The translations under genes and the position numbers were made by a program. Positions 46,201-58,218 of a stretch of 64,000 bases of DNA are shown here, in pieces. Source of the DNA: Ananas comosus (taxonomy: Eukaryota > Streptophyta > Magnoliopsida > Poales > Bromeliaceae); NCBI RefSeq assembly GCF_001540865.1, contig NC_033634.1, positions 424,498 to 488,497 on the forward strand, given 5' to 3'. A model generated the notes under the pieces. The model was not told where the DNA came from and made no database searches. It saw nothing but the letters and a program-made list of their open reading frames with translations. Positions within the stretch are counted from its first letter, which is position 1, and each line of letters starts with the position of its first letter.

Positions 46201-47238
46201 GTACTCTTTGACGTCTTGGATAATTTGGAAGGACCCCTTAAAAAATGACCGGTTTATAGAAAGGTTATTAGTGTATTTGACCAATAATTAAGTAGTTTTA
46301 GTTTAGACGGTCAATTTGGTCTGGTTGAAGCTTCTACAAAAGTAATATTTACAGAGTTCCATGAACCAAGTAATAATAGTTTCCTCTACCGAGTTCCTAA
46401 CGCTGTGGCGGAAATAGAAACTTGAAACTGAAGCTTCTACTTTTTAGCACAAAGATTATTTTAATTTTTCTCTATTGTAGAATTTTTAGAATTTTTTATT
46501 AATTTTTTAGAATAGAGAGTTCGTTACAGAAGCATAGCAATTTAGAGATACATGGACTAAGGCTAATTGAGTTGCATAGCCGGATATGTGGATCAATTGA
46601 GTGGCAATTTGAGTTGGATATTGTGTTTGTGATTGACAATTGGGTTTTGTTTGATCAAACTTGAGAATTGTGTCTAAAAGTTTAATGAAAAATCTAAGAA
46701 ATTTTATTCCATAGAATTAAAGAGGAACGTAAGAAAACGTAAAAGATAGGCTCAAACGAAACAGCACTCTGCTCCGTACAATTTTGTGATAAATGATATG
46801 ATTATGAAGTGTGAATGAGATCAATCAGGTCACAATTAAGAAATTTAAATCCGTAAGAAGACGACATGATATGTGAAACATGCCCTTTGAAATACAGCAC
46901 ATAAGATTAAATAATTTTTACATAGAAATGTTACATCAGACATGTGATAGGAGTGAAAAGATCGGCAACATACAGACGTAACTTGTTATTTCAAGGGTAG
47001 ACACCAAATAGTCCAAACCATACAAAATTAGATATGTTTGATTATATATATATGCCGTCGTGGAAACAAATGTAATTAGGTGCAATGGTCTTCTCCACAA
47101 AAGCGGAACTTAAAAAAAATGACACGTTGATGTATCATATTCCGTAAATTATAGTTTTAATTTTATATTTTATACTTCTTTTTTTTGTTTTTTTTAAGCC
47201 TATTATCTTACTATTGTAGCTTAGTTTATATATATATA

Positions 47239-47384
47239 TTTTTTTGAGAGATAGGTAGTACGCTACCCGCTTCGTTTATTTCATTTAGAAATAAACTTAG
47301 CTGGAAATATGAATCAACTAGGATTCGAACTTAGGTCTCGAGTATCAACCAACAAATCCTTTACCACTTGCTCTAGGGACGGTC
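47239..47384 (-). mobile_element. Near-intact SINE-like copy
   Basis: Read on the minus strand: head GACCGTCCCTAGAGCAAGTG (A-box-like TAGAGCAAGTGG), then GGTTGATACTCGAG, a clear B box AAGTTCGAATCC, AGCTAAGTTTATTTCTAAAT, GAAATAAACGAAGCGGGTAG and an A-rich tail (T-run on the plus strand at 47239-47245). It is the best-preserved head in the window. Confidence 0.7.
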
Positions 47385-47392
47385 GGTAGCTT

Positions 47393-47624
47393 AGTTCATA
47401 ATTTTAATAAATGAAACAGATAGCACGCTATCTTTTTTAAAAAAAAAAAATAACACGTTAAAGCCAACCATATCTAGCGCAGTTAGTTATGAACTTGATG
47501 GTTGATATTCGAAGTTCTAAATTTGAGATCTAATTGCTTTGCATATTTCTAGCTTAGTTTATTTTTTTTAAAAAAAAGAACTAAGTGGATAGGTTATTAT
47601 TTTTCTCAAAAAAAAAAAAAAACA
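47393..47624 (+). mobile_element. Two further SINE-like fragments in tandem
   Basis: 47393-47450 matches only the 3' part (AGCTTAGTT...AAATGAAACAGATAGCACGC, then A-run). 47463-47624 is a diverged longer copy (GATGGTTGATATTCGAAG, TTTGAGATC in the B-box place, AGCTTAGTTTATTT, A tail). Together with 47239-47384 they form a nest of three. Confidence 0.55.
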
Positions 47625-49064
47625 TGTGGAAGGGGTTTAGCAAAAATGCTTTAGACTTCGTTTGGGATTGAGGGGAGACTGCGTTACGTTCGGTGAGAAA
47701 CGACGATGAAAAAATATTCTATTTGTTTCCGTACGTAATATTACGTTCCACATATTGCGATTAGTCGGTTACGATATATTTTCTACGGTTTCATCGGAAA
47801 ACGCAAAAGAATATCGTTATATGTTTTTTCTCAACTCCATTCTATCTAATAGAATTAGATTGATCTCAATACCAAACTAAGCCTTAGATAGATATGTATT
47901 ATTACTAATATAAAATCACTGTTATTCTAAAAACAATTCTCTCAAAAAAGAAAATAATTATTCTTAATGCTTTTCTTGATGCTGTTATATGCTACTAGCT
48001 TATGACACAACCAACAATATAATTATATGAAATTCATATTTCAAATCACTATTAATACGTTGTTCAATTGTAAATAACTCACTTGTTAGCATAACTAACA
48101 TATACGGTATGAACAGCTACACTTACTAGATGTCATTAGTATGTAGTTACTAAACTTGTCAAAAATATAGTAGGTGTGAACTAAGCTTTCAAACCATGTA
48201 TATAAAAAATGACTCGAAAAGATTCAAAGTTTCAAGCCCACGGGTAAAGAAATATAACTTCATGTTTATCTTTAGCGTTAGTACTTTGTATAGTTCTTGT
48301 CGGTTCTGTTTTGAAGCGGTTTCTGAAAATTTGTGTCTTTTCAAATGGAGGAGAAAATCTCATTGCAACTCTGTATCGTATGACGTTTGGGTAAAAAAAG
48401 AAAATCGATTACGTAATGGGCCAATAAGGTCATCAGTGTTGTCATATTCTATGACTTTTCCTTTCCTAGAGCGATAGAACTTCATAGAGAACAACCTTTT
48501 TACCTTTCAAACGCTGTATTTTTTTCTTTCATCTTTTTTTTTTTCCTTGGAAAATTTCTGTACTTTTTCTACGGTGTTATTCTCTCTTTTACCTTTTGAA
48601 AGAAAAGGGTGTTATTTGTGTTTTCAAAGTTAAGATGTAAATTTTATATCCATTCAAGAGTTTAGATATTTAATAAAAAAGGATTGATGAGACTGATAAG
48701 AAAACATTCATACTTGGATAGATAGCATTGCTCTGGTAGGACATATATATGTTCATTGTTTGGGTGTATAGGTATATAATTTTGCCATGTTTCTTATATG
48801 TCCTCACAATTCTTTAATAACCAAGTTAACTTATCCTATCCTCGGTCAAAGAATTTCCAGTTCATCTTTATGAGTTAGCATGATCTTTCTTCTTGTGATT
48901 AATTTTTATGATATTTTCTATTAATATGGTTTGTCCCTCCATCTCCTTTAATATTATTCGATGCCAAATAGGTTAATCAGTAATAATTGAGGTACTGATT
49001 ATCATATTTTTTTTGAAAGTATATTACCTATACCATAATTAATTTTATTTTGAGAAAATGGCAT
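47625..49064. other. AT-rich intergenic stretch
   Basis: An open frame at 48196-48477 has no recognisable motif, promoter or neighbour support. I see no defined repeat or gene. Confidence 0.45.
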
Positions 49065-49071
49065 AAAGAGT

Positions 49072-49617
49072 GGAATCCAGCTACTATTCATTTGGGAGGA
49101 GGAATGCCTTCGTCCTCTTAAATTATTTTAGATGATAAGAATTTCGAATCGGTGATCAGAATTATTAAAATTGATTTAGAGTATTTGTAACATTTAGAAA
49201 CTAAATTTCATAAATTTTAAAATTTATTATCAAATTCATTTAAAAGTCAAAAAGAAATGAATGGTAAAAAATAAATAACTTTGTGAAAACAGATGTTACA
49301 TTTTTTTAATTGGAGTTATCAAATGTTCTCTAAATAGTATAAAAAATTTTCTATTAAAAATTCAAGCTATTTGAATTATTCTACACCGCTAAACAAGTAA
49401 TGGCTTATATAGGCTGTCAAAAACGTACTGTCGATTTTGTGATCCTTTGATCACTACGTAAGTAATTTTTGAAATTTATAAAAGTTAGTTTATAGACATT
49501 TTAAATATTTTAAATTAACTTTAACGATTCTGATCATCAATTTAAAATTCCTATTATTTAAAATAATTTAAAATGACGAAATCATCTATCCTCTTAAAAA
49601 GATAGTAGCTGAATTCC
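49072..49617. mobile_element. Long-TIR non-autonomous element, family member 1
   Basis: The left end GGAATCCAGCTACTAT and the right end, read in reverse as GGAATTCAGCTACTAT, are inverted repeats. Similarity continues for over 100 bp (for example GATGATCAGAATCGTTAA/GGTGATCAGAATTATTAA). Flanks share aaagagt (49065-49071 and 49618-49624). An internal block (TTTGAATTATTCTACACCGC) is also found in the element at 58216-58754, showing common ancestry. It is non-coding. Confidence 0.75.
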
Positions 49618-49624
49618 AAAGAGT

Positions 49625-51136
49625 GTATGTAAGGAATATGCCGAACAGCATCCTTGCGTGCTCTCTATCACTTCCATCACTTCATGCAGTTTGCGCTAGT
49701 TGTATATATATCTATATTTAAATCCTTTGTATAAAAGAATTGTTTGTTTATTATACTGTGCATTAAGTTAGTTTAATTGTCATCTAGTAAACTAAACCTT
49801 ATTACTTAGAGCAGTTATATCACAAGGCCTATAGTAATCATTCTTTTCAGCATAAACCTCTGTGCTCACTTACACATCCACTGTTTAATATGATGTTTGG
49901 TTATATAACCACAACCTAATCCACCATCGGTATTTAAGATGATATTAATTAGGCTGTAACCACAACCTACTCCACCATCAAAATGATCCAAATATTGTTA
50001 CCTAATTCATCGTTAATTAGTGTTCTAATTACTGTTTCTATAAAGTATTAGATATCCAAGTCCTTTTACCAAACCTTGATTCTTTTCTATTATTAGATAT
50101 GATAATAATCCCGATTTTTTATTTTTTGACTACAAGGCGTAGGATGTTTTTTTTCTTTCTTTTTGTACAAGTTATTACGAAATATAAGAGAAATACATCA
50201 TGAGAGCTTTTACTCTCATACAATCATTATCTAGAATATCAGTAGTTAATCTAAATCAGCCAAAAACTTTTACATGTTATAGCAATTCAAAGAAGTACGT
50301 ACTTTTAACTGCTTGTTGTTACTGCACATACTTGAAATCATTTTTTTTTTTTTTAATGTGGTTTAATTGTGCTTAATTATTCTTCCATACAAAGCTTTGC
50401 ATGTAGAGCTTGTAAAACGTCATAAATGAAAATAATCTTCAAAGTTTTGAAGCAGTCGCGCCAATTAGTCCCTAAGCAAACTTGAACGCCGCCTTGGTGA
50501 GAAAAGCAAGCTTTCTTGCTTTTTCTGGAAATACACTCTACGAAGAAAAGTCTTCAAGTCTCTTCATTAATTTCCCCTCTTCCTTTGAAGTTCGTGCTTA
50601 ATTTCTCTCTTTCTCTCTCTTTTTTTTTTTTCATTTTTTTCCCTCTCTTTAGAATTCGCGTTCTACCATGTGATTAAAAGACTTTTCTTTCTCTTTTTTT
50701 TTTTTTTCCTTTCATTTTCTCAGCTCCATTACGAAATTTGTACCAGATCTCATTGTTAATAGTCTTAGGTAGACGATCAATATAGTGTCAAACCAAAACT
50801 TCCTTTACTTAAATACTAAAATACGGGTAGCAAATCTTTTCTTCCAAAAAAAGATATATAGGAAACAAATGTTGAATATCTATTACACCAAGCAACTTGC
50901 ATAATAAACTCTCTAATTTATTCTCAGAGTGTAATAATTAATTCAAAGTTCACATCATTATCCCTGATCCAAACATACCCCACATATCGACTACAACAAC
51001 ATGGCTGCATGCGTGCATGCACGCAACTCTTATTCTGAATACGCTTGAAGAATAAAAAAAACAATAATGGGACATATACGCAATTTTTCGATTCTATAGG
51101 GCGGTAAATGCAAATTTTCTCTTCACAATATGCTCA
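49625..51136. other. AT-rich intergenic stretch downstream of the polyphenol oxidase gene
   Basis: It holds poly(T) runs (50340-50354, 50621-50640, 50695-50707), probably old retroposon tails, and the PPO 3' flank. No gene was seen. Confidence 0.45.
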
Positions 51137-53559
51137 TCACTTGGAGAAATCAATCCTTAGCCCTCCAACCTTCACCATTCCCTTGCCGCTCCTGGGCACG
51201 AGCGTGATGAGCACGCTCTCGTCGTCCTCAGCGCCGATGTCCTCGAGCAGGTCCGTTATCCCGAGCTTAAGCCTTGTGTTCATCCTAGCCATCTCCTTCC
51301 CCTTCTTCGCCTTCTTGTGCTTGTGTGGCACGTGGACGAAGCTCCCTGCGAACTCACTCGCCTCCGGCCCCACCCCTTCGTGCTCCGGCGAGTTTATATA
51401 CACATCAAACTTCACGAACACGTCCTTCTCCAACTCGATTCCCTCCACCACCAACACCTCCTCCTCTTCTTCCTTCTCCTTCCCACTCCTCCTGGCCTTC
51501 GGTCTAGCCACTGTTGCACTCACCGGCTTATCCAGCACCACCGGAAATGTAGTCTCTGCTGTGGTAGTCGTCGTCCCCCTTGGTGTTGCCTTCAGCGTCG
51601 ATACCTTGCTCTTTATCTTCTGTAGGGCGCTCTTTGGCGTCGGCTTTGCTTTGAGCCACGGGATCTCTACATCCTGGTATGTGTACCGCATTGCGTCGGC
51701 CTCTAAGCAGTCTTTTACTTTAACACGGACGAGCTGCGCATTCTCATCATAGAACAGGAAGGACGCGTTGAGCCAGTCGGGGTCGGTGAAGTTGCGGTGC
51801 TTGCCGCCAAGGTTCCTCCACACGTACCACATGCGGTCGATGTTGCCGTGGTGTGCGAAGAAGACGGGGTCCCACGCCGCCGAGTAGAGCGTGCCCATGT
51901 CTTCGCGATTGGGCTGGTTGCGATCACCTGTCCACACATGCACCGGGCCGTGCGGCTTCTGCTCTACAGAGCCTGCGCCGGGGTCAGGCTGGTCACCGGC
52001 GCGGTACGCTGAGCCCATAAACAGCTCTGGTGTCTTTCCACTGGATATCACCTGTCAGGGTCGCAATTTTCAACGCGTCATGGCGATGATTACACGATAC
52101 AAAATTGATAAGAGACTCAAAATTTACACGATGCTAGTGAAATTATTTCGGATCGTTTTCTATCGTACATTTAAGCTTCTTTTGCTCTAAGGAGGAATCA
52201 ATTCAATTTTCACCGACCGTTCCTAAAGTAAGTAGTAAAGAACTTGATGGTTAGTATCCGAGATCTAAGTTCGAATCCTAGTTGATTCACATTTCCAGCT
52301 AAGTTTATTTCTAAATGAAATAAATGAAGCGGGTAGCGTGCTATCTATCTCTAAAAAAAAAAATTCAATTTCTTTCTTAATATATATATATATATTTATA
52401 TATATATATATATATATATTATAAGGAATAAATTTTATCTATTATTGTTACCTCATTATTATTTTAGTTGGTGCACGACTGAACATTATAAAATTTATTC
52501 ATTATTATGATGTTGAAATAATTTCTAAATTATATTCGATCGTACTCTAATCTCTTAGGTCGTGGGTAGTAGAAATGACTCTCTGCTCCAGTAAATGGTT
52601 TTAAGTTGATACGGCGAACAGGACAATTGCACCCGAATATATATGACTAACGCGATTACCTGTCGGTACATGACGGCGAGGTTGTGGTTAATCTGTTCTT
52701 CAGGGGAGAAGGTAGGATCGGTGCCATTGTAGTCGAGGTCAATCAAAGTCGGCGGCTGGTGCTTCGCATCACGCAGCTTGTCATATAGCGAGGATGAAGG
52801 GTCCGTGTAGATAGACGGGAACTGCATGCCCCCCGGCGCGTCCCAGTTCCAGAAAGGCAGCGCGAACGTGTCGTCGCCGATAAGTTTCCCGAGTATGCGC
52901 TCGTTGAAGTAGAGGTAGAACCGGTGCCAAGGAAAGAAGAGCCACGAGTTGTGGATCTGGATCTCGAGATCGGGGAAGCCGATTTGGTCATACGCGCCGT
53001 CGCAGTACGCACAGTGCACTTTCGCTTGCTGTACGAAGTTGCGCGGGTCGTCGGCCGGCAGGGCCCTCATGAGCTCGACTGCCTTCTTATACTTGGCCAG
53101 GTAGTCGGCGTCAACCAAGTGGGCCGCAGGCCGGACGCGAAGCGGAGCAGATCGCGGGGGGAGCTTGAAGTCGATGATGGTGGATTGGTATGGCGGGCAG
53201 CAAACTGTCGGTCGGGCGGAGGCAGGGAGGTCGGCAGGTGGCCCACAAGTTGAGAGGTCGGGAGCCAGGATAGGGGCAGCGGCCGCTCGACGGTTGAGGC
53301 CGAGCCCAGTGGTGGCACCGTAAAGCCCGCCGAGGCCCAGGAGTAGGTCGCGGCGGTCTATGCGGCCCGCAGGCTTGTCGGCATTCTCTTGTTGCTCCTT
53401 AGATTTGCAAGAGATCTTATGACGCGGTGGTTTGGGACTCCTACAAGGGAGAGGAAGGTGGTGGTGAAGCTTTTGGTGAGAGAAGGAGCATGCAAAGGAG
53501 GGAGCGGGGAGAGTGGAGGTGTTATTGGTTGGGAAAGCTAGTTTAGAGAGGCTGGCCAT
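51137..53559 (-). CDS. PPO: Polyphenol oxidase (catechol oxidase), chloroplast-targeted, complete, 604 aa
   Basis: Two exons on the minus strand, 53559-52660 and 52051-51137, are joined in phase by a 608-bp GT-AG intron. The enzyme oxidises o-diphenols to o-quinones, causing tissue browning. Residues 1-~95 form a thylakoid-lumen transit peptide with the twin-arginine segment [13 protein letters not shown]. Copper A ligands are His182, His203 and His212 ([22 protein letters not shown]), with Cys186 placed for the thioether bridge. Copper B ligands are His334, His338 and His368 ([22 protein letters not shown]). The C-terminal DWL ([14 protein letters not shown]) and KFDV ([10 protein letters not shown]) domains are present, so the latent proenzyme form is complete. 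The ATG at 53559 gives the usual PPO length. The intron contains an antisense SINE-like copy. It sits alone in repeat-rich DNA. Confidence 0.97.
52216..52365 (+). mobile_element. Full-length-looking SINE-like copy in the PPO intron (antisense to PPO)
   Basis: Head ACCGTTCCTAAAGTAAGTAG, GATGGTTAGTATCCGAGATC, B box AAGTTCGAATCC, AGCTAAGTTTATTTCTAAAT, GAAATAAATGAAGCGGGTAG, CTATCTATCTC and a poly(A) tail (52353-52363). It aligns end to end with the copy at 47239-47384. Confidence 0.72.
52380..52420. repeat. (TA)n microsatellite in the PPO intron
   Basis: An interrupted TA run follows directly after the SINE tail region. Confidence 0.9.
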
Positions 53560-53620
53560 AGTGAATACACCTAAACCAGGCACTGCTTTGTCGTCGGTAG
53601 GGTTGTGAACTATGGTGCAT

Positions 53621-53630
53621 GTATTTATAG
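53621..53630 (-). promoter_or_regulatory. TATA box of the polyphenol oxidase gene
   Basis: CTATAAATAC on the minus strand, 62 bp before the ATG at 53559. This implies a short leader of about 30 bases. Confidence 0.7.
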
Positions 53631-54496
53631 TGTGGTTCCTGCACGTGGTATTTTGGAGTTTACGATCAAATTTGCTTCATCGTGGCAAAGTTTGATTTGT
53701 TCGTTTGCAATGTTCTACGCACTAAGATGTGGTTTTAGGCTTGACAAACTCCCAGAAAAGTTAATTATATCCTCTCATTTATTCTAATCTTTTGGTCAAA
53801 TAAATAAGCGGATTCTAACGCAGAAAGCTAACTGAGGAAGCAAGAATTATATAAAATTATATTGCTAGGTACATTTCATGGAATGCTTAACACTAATTAA
53901 TTGAGCATTCATTTTCTGATCTAAAAATTTGCTGACACCAAAATGATGCAAAATATAGTTGCTAGGGATCTTGCAAAACGTGCAGACAAATGATTACAAG
54001 AGTTTCCAGGAGTGGTATCACCAGTTTTTTTTACTTTTTTTTTATTTTTTATTTCGAAGAATATTCAATGGCTAGAAGAAAATTTTATCTCAGAAATCTT
54101 TAGTCCATGAGGAAAATTCAACCGATTGTGACATATGTGGACAGAAAGGAAAAAAAGTACGTAATAACGAAGATACTGGCTGATTTCCGAATAACAAGTC
54201 AATGCACATCGCATAAGATCTGAACTACATTAGAATAATTAATATCTGTATACTCCAGCGCTACATTAAGTCCAGTCTATTCTGTTGGCTTGCTTCCTAG
54301 TTTGTGATAATTAATGAAATAATATATGTATGTATTATGTTATATATTTATTATGGCTTAGGAAATAGAAATGTTTAGGGTAAATCTCAAATTAAACCCT
54401 TGTGGTACAATGAATTTTTATTTTTTCATCTGATAATTTAAAAAATTGCGTTTAACTATTCTATGATTTAACGCATTTTTTATTTTATCTTATTAT
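53631..54496. other. PPO upstream region
   Basis: AT-rich. No gene or defined transposon was found. Confidence 0.45.
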
Positions 54497-54730
54497 TGTT
54501 GGCTTAATGGACCAGCATCATACCCTTTGGCGGGAGGTGATGTTGGGCCGAATCATATTCGAAATGGCGTAAGACTGGGTAGGTCGAGTCATGTTCGAAA
54601 TTGCGTGAGGCTGGTTAGGTTGAGTTACAATCGAGATCCGTGACCCGTGAGTGCTGTATCTATACGTTTTAAGTGAATTGATTGTGTTTCTAATATCTCA
54701 ATCTTTTGGGATTAATAGTTAACGCCAACA
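54497..54730. mobile_element. Possible short solo LTR
   Basis: It begins TGTTGGC and ends GCCAACA, a 7-bp terminal inverted repeat with the TG...CA ends of LTRs. Near the end it has the LTR-like phrase AATATCTCAATCTTTTGGGA. It has higher GC than its flanks and an internal near-duplicate (CGAATCATATTCGAAATGGCG / CGAGTCATGTTCGAAATTGCG, each 21 bases). No 5-bp target duplication was found, so this is uncertain. Confidence 0.35.
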
Positions 54731-57103
54731 ATCCGACAATTACTCTAATTTAAAGCAAATAAAAGTAAAGTCATTTTTTGAACCGGGACGTGATAAAGTG
54801 AAAGTGTGCCGCACCACAGGGCCTAATTGGAAGTTCACCCAATTGTTTTTTATTTGTCAGCGCAGCAAGTACAGTTTCTTTCGTTGCATAGAGCTTGTGA
54901 TGAGTGCAATGCATCTTGCTTCATGTGCTTTTGCGGATGTTGAGCATCCGCATTAGTTAGAAACATTATTCTCCTATACTTTATAAAGCTTTTTAGGTAA
55001 ACAATTAATTTCGTTGTATCCCAGCAGAGGATTTTAAGTTAAATCTTAAGTTTCTAATTTTATCCAATTCCCTACTTTTTATTTCTAGTTCACCTTTGAC
55101 TCTATAAAAGGTTTTCGAGCCCAGTCATGCATTCATGATCAAGTGTTTTATAAATTTTTTTTGTTTTTTTATTTTTTATAATAATTAGTTATTTTACGAC
55201 AAATACTTAGACCATTAGTTTGCTTAAATTTAGTTTGCTTTATAGTTAAATTTTAGTTAAATTAGAATGAATAGTTAAATCTATAAAAAAATAAATCAAA
55301 TTTAATTTAAACTTAAATAAGATTAGAAATTTTAAATTTATTAAAATTGGGATACGTTCTAGATGGTGCACGATAAAAACACCATATCACACAGGTGCAT
55401 GCATAGGGACGGTGGAAGTTGGGATTTTCTAGGCGGCGCTTTGATTTTAACGGGAGAAGTATTCTCATATTATGGGCGGAAAAAAGAAAAAAAAGAGTGA
55501 GGTATAATTCTTTTCAAACTTAATAAATTATTTTATTTATATTTTTTCTTCGGTTTCTTTTTCAATAGCGGTATTAGATTTTACTGTAAAAATGAATTTA
55601 TAGAAAAAATTTGATGCGATGTTCTCGTTGCTGAATTTTAATAATCGATATCAAAGCGAATATCAAATTTACAGTAATCAATATTAGATTAGGTTGTGGA
55701 TTTCCAATACAATCACATAAGGGGAAGAAAAGAAAAATCAAAGAAATGAAACTGTCCATAATTTTTTTGAGCCCTCTTGAAAATGGTTTCATCCAATCAT
55801 GTGTTTTTTATTTCTTTCTCCGGAAAATAAAAAAGAAAAAAGGAAAAAAAAAGAAAAGGTGTTGCTTATTTTTCGTTTTCATCCGTTTTATCTGTAAAGA
55901 ATCAGTTCAACTAGATCGACTGTTTCTAGTATAAGTGATAAAGAGCTTGGTGGTTAGTATTCGATATTTCAAATTTGAATTCTAATTAATTGAATATTAT
56001 CTTTCTCTCTCTCTCAAAAAAAAAGAAAAAAAAGAAAAAAAAAAAAAGGCTTGGCTAGCTGGCCCTTGCATTTCATTGGAGAGGCGGCCACAGCCTCTCA
56101 CGGTAAGAGTCAACCTACTACCATCCACCTCTTTAAAAAGTACCATGATGGGTAGGACTAACTAACCTGTATACATCTAATAATAATCTAGAGAAATGCT
56201 ATCGTACAATCAAAAACGCTCAACCAAAAATTTAAAAGTTCTTTAAATTATTTGTATTAAGAAAGGAATGCCAAGATAAGAATTCTTTTAATACGGGCAA
56301 CTTCTTTTGAGATATATCAGAAGTATTGTTCAATAATTTAATATCTATATATCGAAATGCACAGAATAATTTAATATCAGTGTTGTCATAGATATCTCAA
56401 TAGACCCTACCAACCAAATAATCTTTTCTTCAATTCAATCCAAACTTGTCAAATTAATTTTGAGCAAATAATTAACAATATGTATGTGGTTGCATATGCT
56501 CTAAGAGAGAGGGTGGGAAGAAGGAAGAGAAAAGTGCTTTTCCTTATTGCCGCCATCGCCTTGAATGGAGAATTTATATCATTACTTTATTTATGAGGAA
56601 AGAGAAATAAGTAGAAGAGAGGAAAAGGAATTGATGGAGACAACAATATTTTCAGTTTTACAAATAGAAAGAAGAGAGGGTTTCACATTTGGAAGAATAA
56701 AATGTAATTATTTTTCCAAATGGAGTTTAATTTTTTTCCAATTGGAGTGTACGTAGTAGTTAAAAATTATATATTTTATCTTATAGTATACCATCCTATG
56801 AATTATAAGGTTGCTTTTAGGTCATGCAAACAGTCACGTAGTAAATAAAAAAAAAAAAAGTTCATCTCAACTGCCTCAGAGTCATACAACAAATAACAGC
56901 ATGGCTTTCTGGATGATGATCATTGTGCGTGGAGTATGATTCGTCACAAGTTCCATCAAGGCTAGTTAGACGATTTCACATCATCTAGTAATGTTGAGTG
57001 TGCTTACACCTGATGAGAACGTCAAGAATTTGGGAGAAAATGTGACATTAATTCTCATAATTTGAAATAGTTTTTCATATATATATAGAGTAATTTTAGA
57101 ATA
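54731..57103. other. AT-rich intergenic stretch with one SINE-like copy
   Basis: Apart from the SINE-like copy at 55928-56047, I find no coding or structured element here. Short lysine-rich frames around 55746 and 56565 are low-complexity. Confidence 0.4.
55928..56047 (+). mobile_element. Truncated SINE-like copy
   Basis: AGTATAAGTGATAAAGAGCT, GGTGGTTAGTATTCGATA and a decayed B box (TTTGAATTC), then early transition to CT-rich sequence and an A-rich tail (56018-56047). It lacks the AGCTAAGTTTATTTC block. Confidence 0.5.
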
Positions 57104-57365
57104 GATGATCCTCCTCAAAAGCAGGACGTCATAGCAGTTTTCTTTGAACCCATTAGAGTAAGTCCATCTATGATCAAAAATACTACTTGTACATCCAAAT
57201 CGGGGTGTACAAATTACATCTCATTCATCGAATGGATGATCCTCCTCAAATGCAGGACGTCATAGTAGTTTCCTTTGAACCCATTAGAGTAAGTCCATCT
57301 ATGATGGAAAATACTATTTGTACATTCCAATCGGGGTGTACAAATTACATCTCATTCATCCAATG
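57104..57365. repeat. 131-bp tandem duplication, two diverged copies
   Basis: 57104-57234 and 57235-57365 run in parallel from GATGATCCTCCTCAAA to CATTCATCSAATG with roughly ten differences. The divergence argues for a real, older duplication. Copies contain TCGGGGTGTACAAATTACAT. Confidence 0.9.
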
Positions 57366-57512
57366 GATGGGAGTGAACTTTTAGTCACATCAACTGACTA
57401 GTAAAAGCATCTACCTATTCCCATTCAATGAATAGGATGTAGGATATATATCCCAATTGGGGTGTATACATAGCACTGTTCATTCATGATACATCCAGTA
57501 ACTTCAGGCAAA

Positions 57513-57519
<7 letters not shown>

Positions 57520-57592
<73 letters not shown>
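57520..57592. repeat. (TA)n(GA)n compound microsatellite
   Basis: A TA run followed by a GA run. It directly abuts the long-TIR element starting at 57591. Confidence 0.93.
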
Positions 57593-57594
<2 letters not shown>

Positions 57595-58127
57595 AGTCTC
57601 TTATACTTTCTATAGTACTGGGGCTCCGATATTATAGTTCCATTTTCGATCTTAGGCTGTTCAAATTAACGATCCACACCGTTAAAACTGATATAAGGAA
57701 TTTAAAATTTTTAGAACTAAAATTTTATATTTTTTTCGACATAGTTTATTTTATGATCAAATGATTTCAAATTGTCAATTTTCAATGGCTATTATGACGA
57801 ATTTAGAGTTTAATGGTGTAGATGAATCAAAATTTCTTCAAATTTTGATAGACAATACTTTAAACTATCTATATTAAGTTTAACATTCTTGATTTTGAAT
57901 TTAAAAGTCCTATGCTCAAATTTTAAAGAGTATTCAATTTTCACCATCCATATTTGACATAATTTATTTACTAAGTAAACGATGTCGAAAATAATTAAAA
58001 TTTTATTCTTAAGAACTTCATATATTCTAGATCATATTTAACGGTGTGGATCGTTAATTTGAATACCCTAAGATCGAAAACAAGACTATAGTACCGAAGC
58101 TTCGGTACTATAGTTAGTATAGTAGCC

Positions 58128-58130
<3 letters not shown>
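57591..58130. mobile_element. Long-TIR non-autonomous element, family member 2, microsatellite-linked
   Basis: The left arm (CTATAGTACTGGGGCTCCG...TTTTCGATCTTAGGCTGTTC, AAATTAACGATCCACACCGTT) has its inverted match at 58040-58125. The right arm includes the perfect palindrome ACCGAAGCTTCGGT (58093-58106). The core is non-coding and AT-rich. The left end abuts a GA run and the right end abuts a TA run. Confidence 0.75.

Positions 58131-58215
<85 letters not shown>
58131..58215. repeat. (TA)n(GA)n compound microsatellite between two related elements
   Basis: A TA run (to about 58174), then a GA run. It has the same order and polarity as at 57520-57592. Confidence 0.93.

Positions 58216-58218
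<3 letters not shown>

Noticed and set aside
47280..47384. tRNA-gene-like A and B boxes
   Set aside because: There is no cloverleaf, acceptor stem or anticodon arm. The boxes belong to a dispersed ~150-bp poly(A)-tailed SINE-like repeat.
48196..48477. 93-codon open frame in the repeat-rich interval
   Set aside because: No recognisable motif, no splice partners, no promoter features and no repeat-family support; likely chance.
51108..51752. 214-codon plus-strand open frame over the PPO second exon
   Set aside because: It is the shadow of PPO coding sequence: Ser/Thr/Phe-rich with no family features, while the opposite strand encodes conserved PPO domains.
52555..52659. Extension of the first PPO exon past 52660
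   Set aside because: The reading frame runs on by chance. The GT donor at 52659 and phase match to 52051 restore the canonical PPO sequence, and the extension has no PPO similarity.
54360..54440. Mutator-like left arm (GGGTAAATCTCAAATTAAAC)
   Set aside because: No inverted partner and no target duplication could be found nearby.
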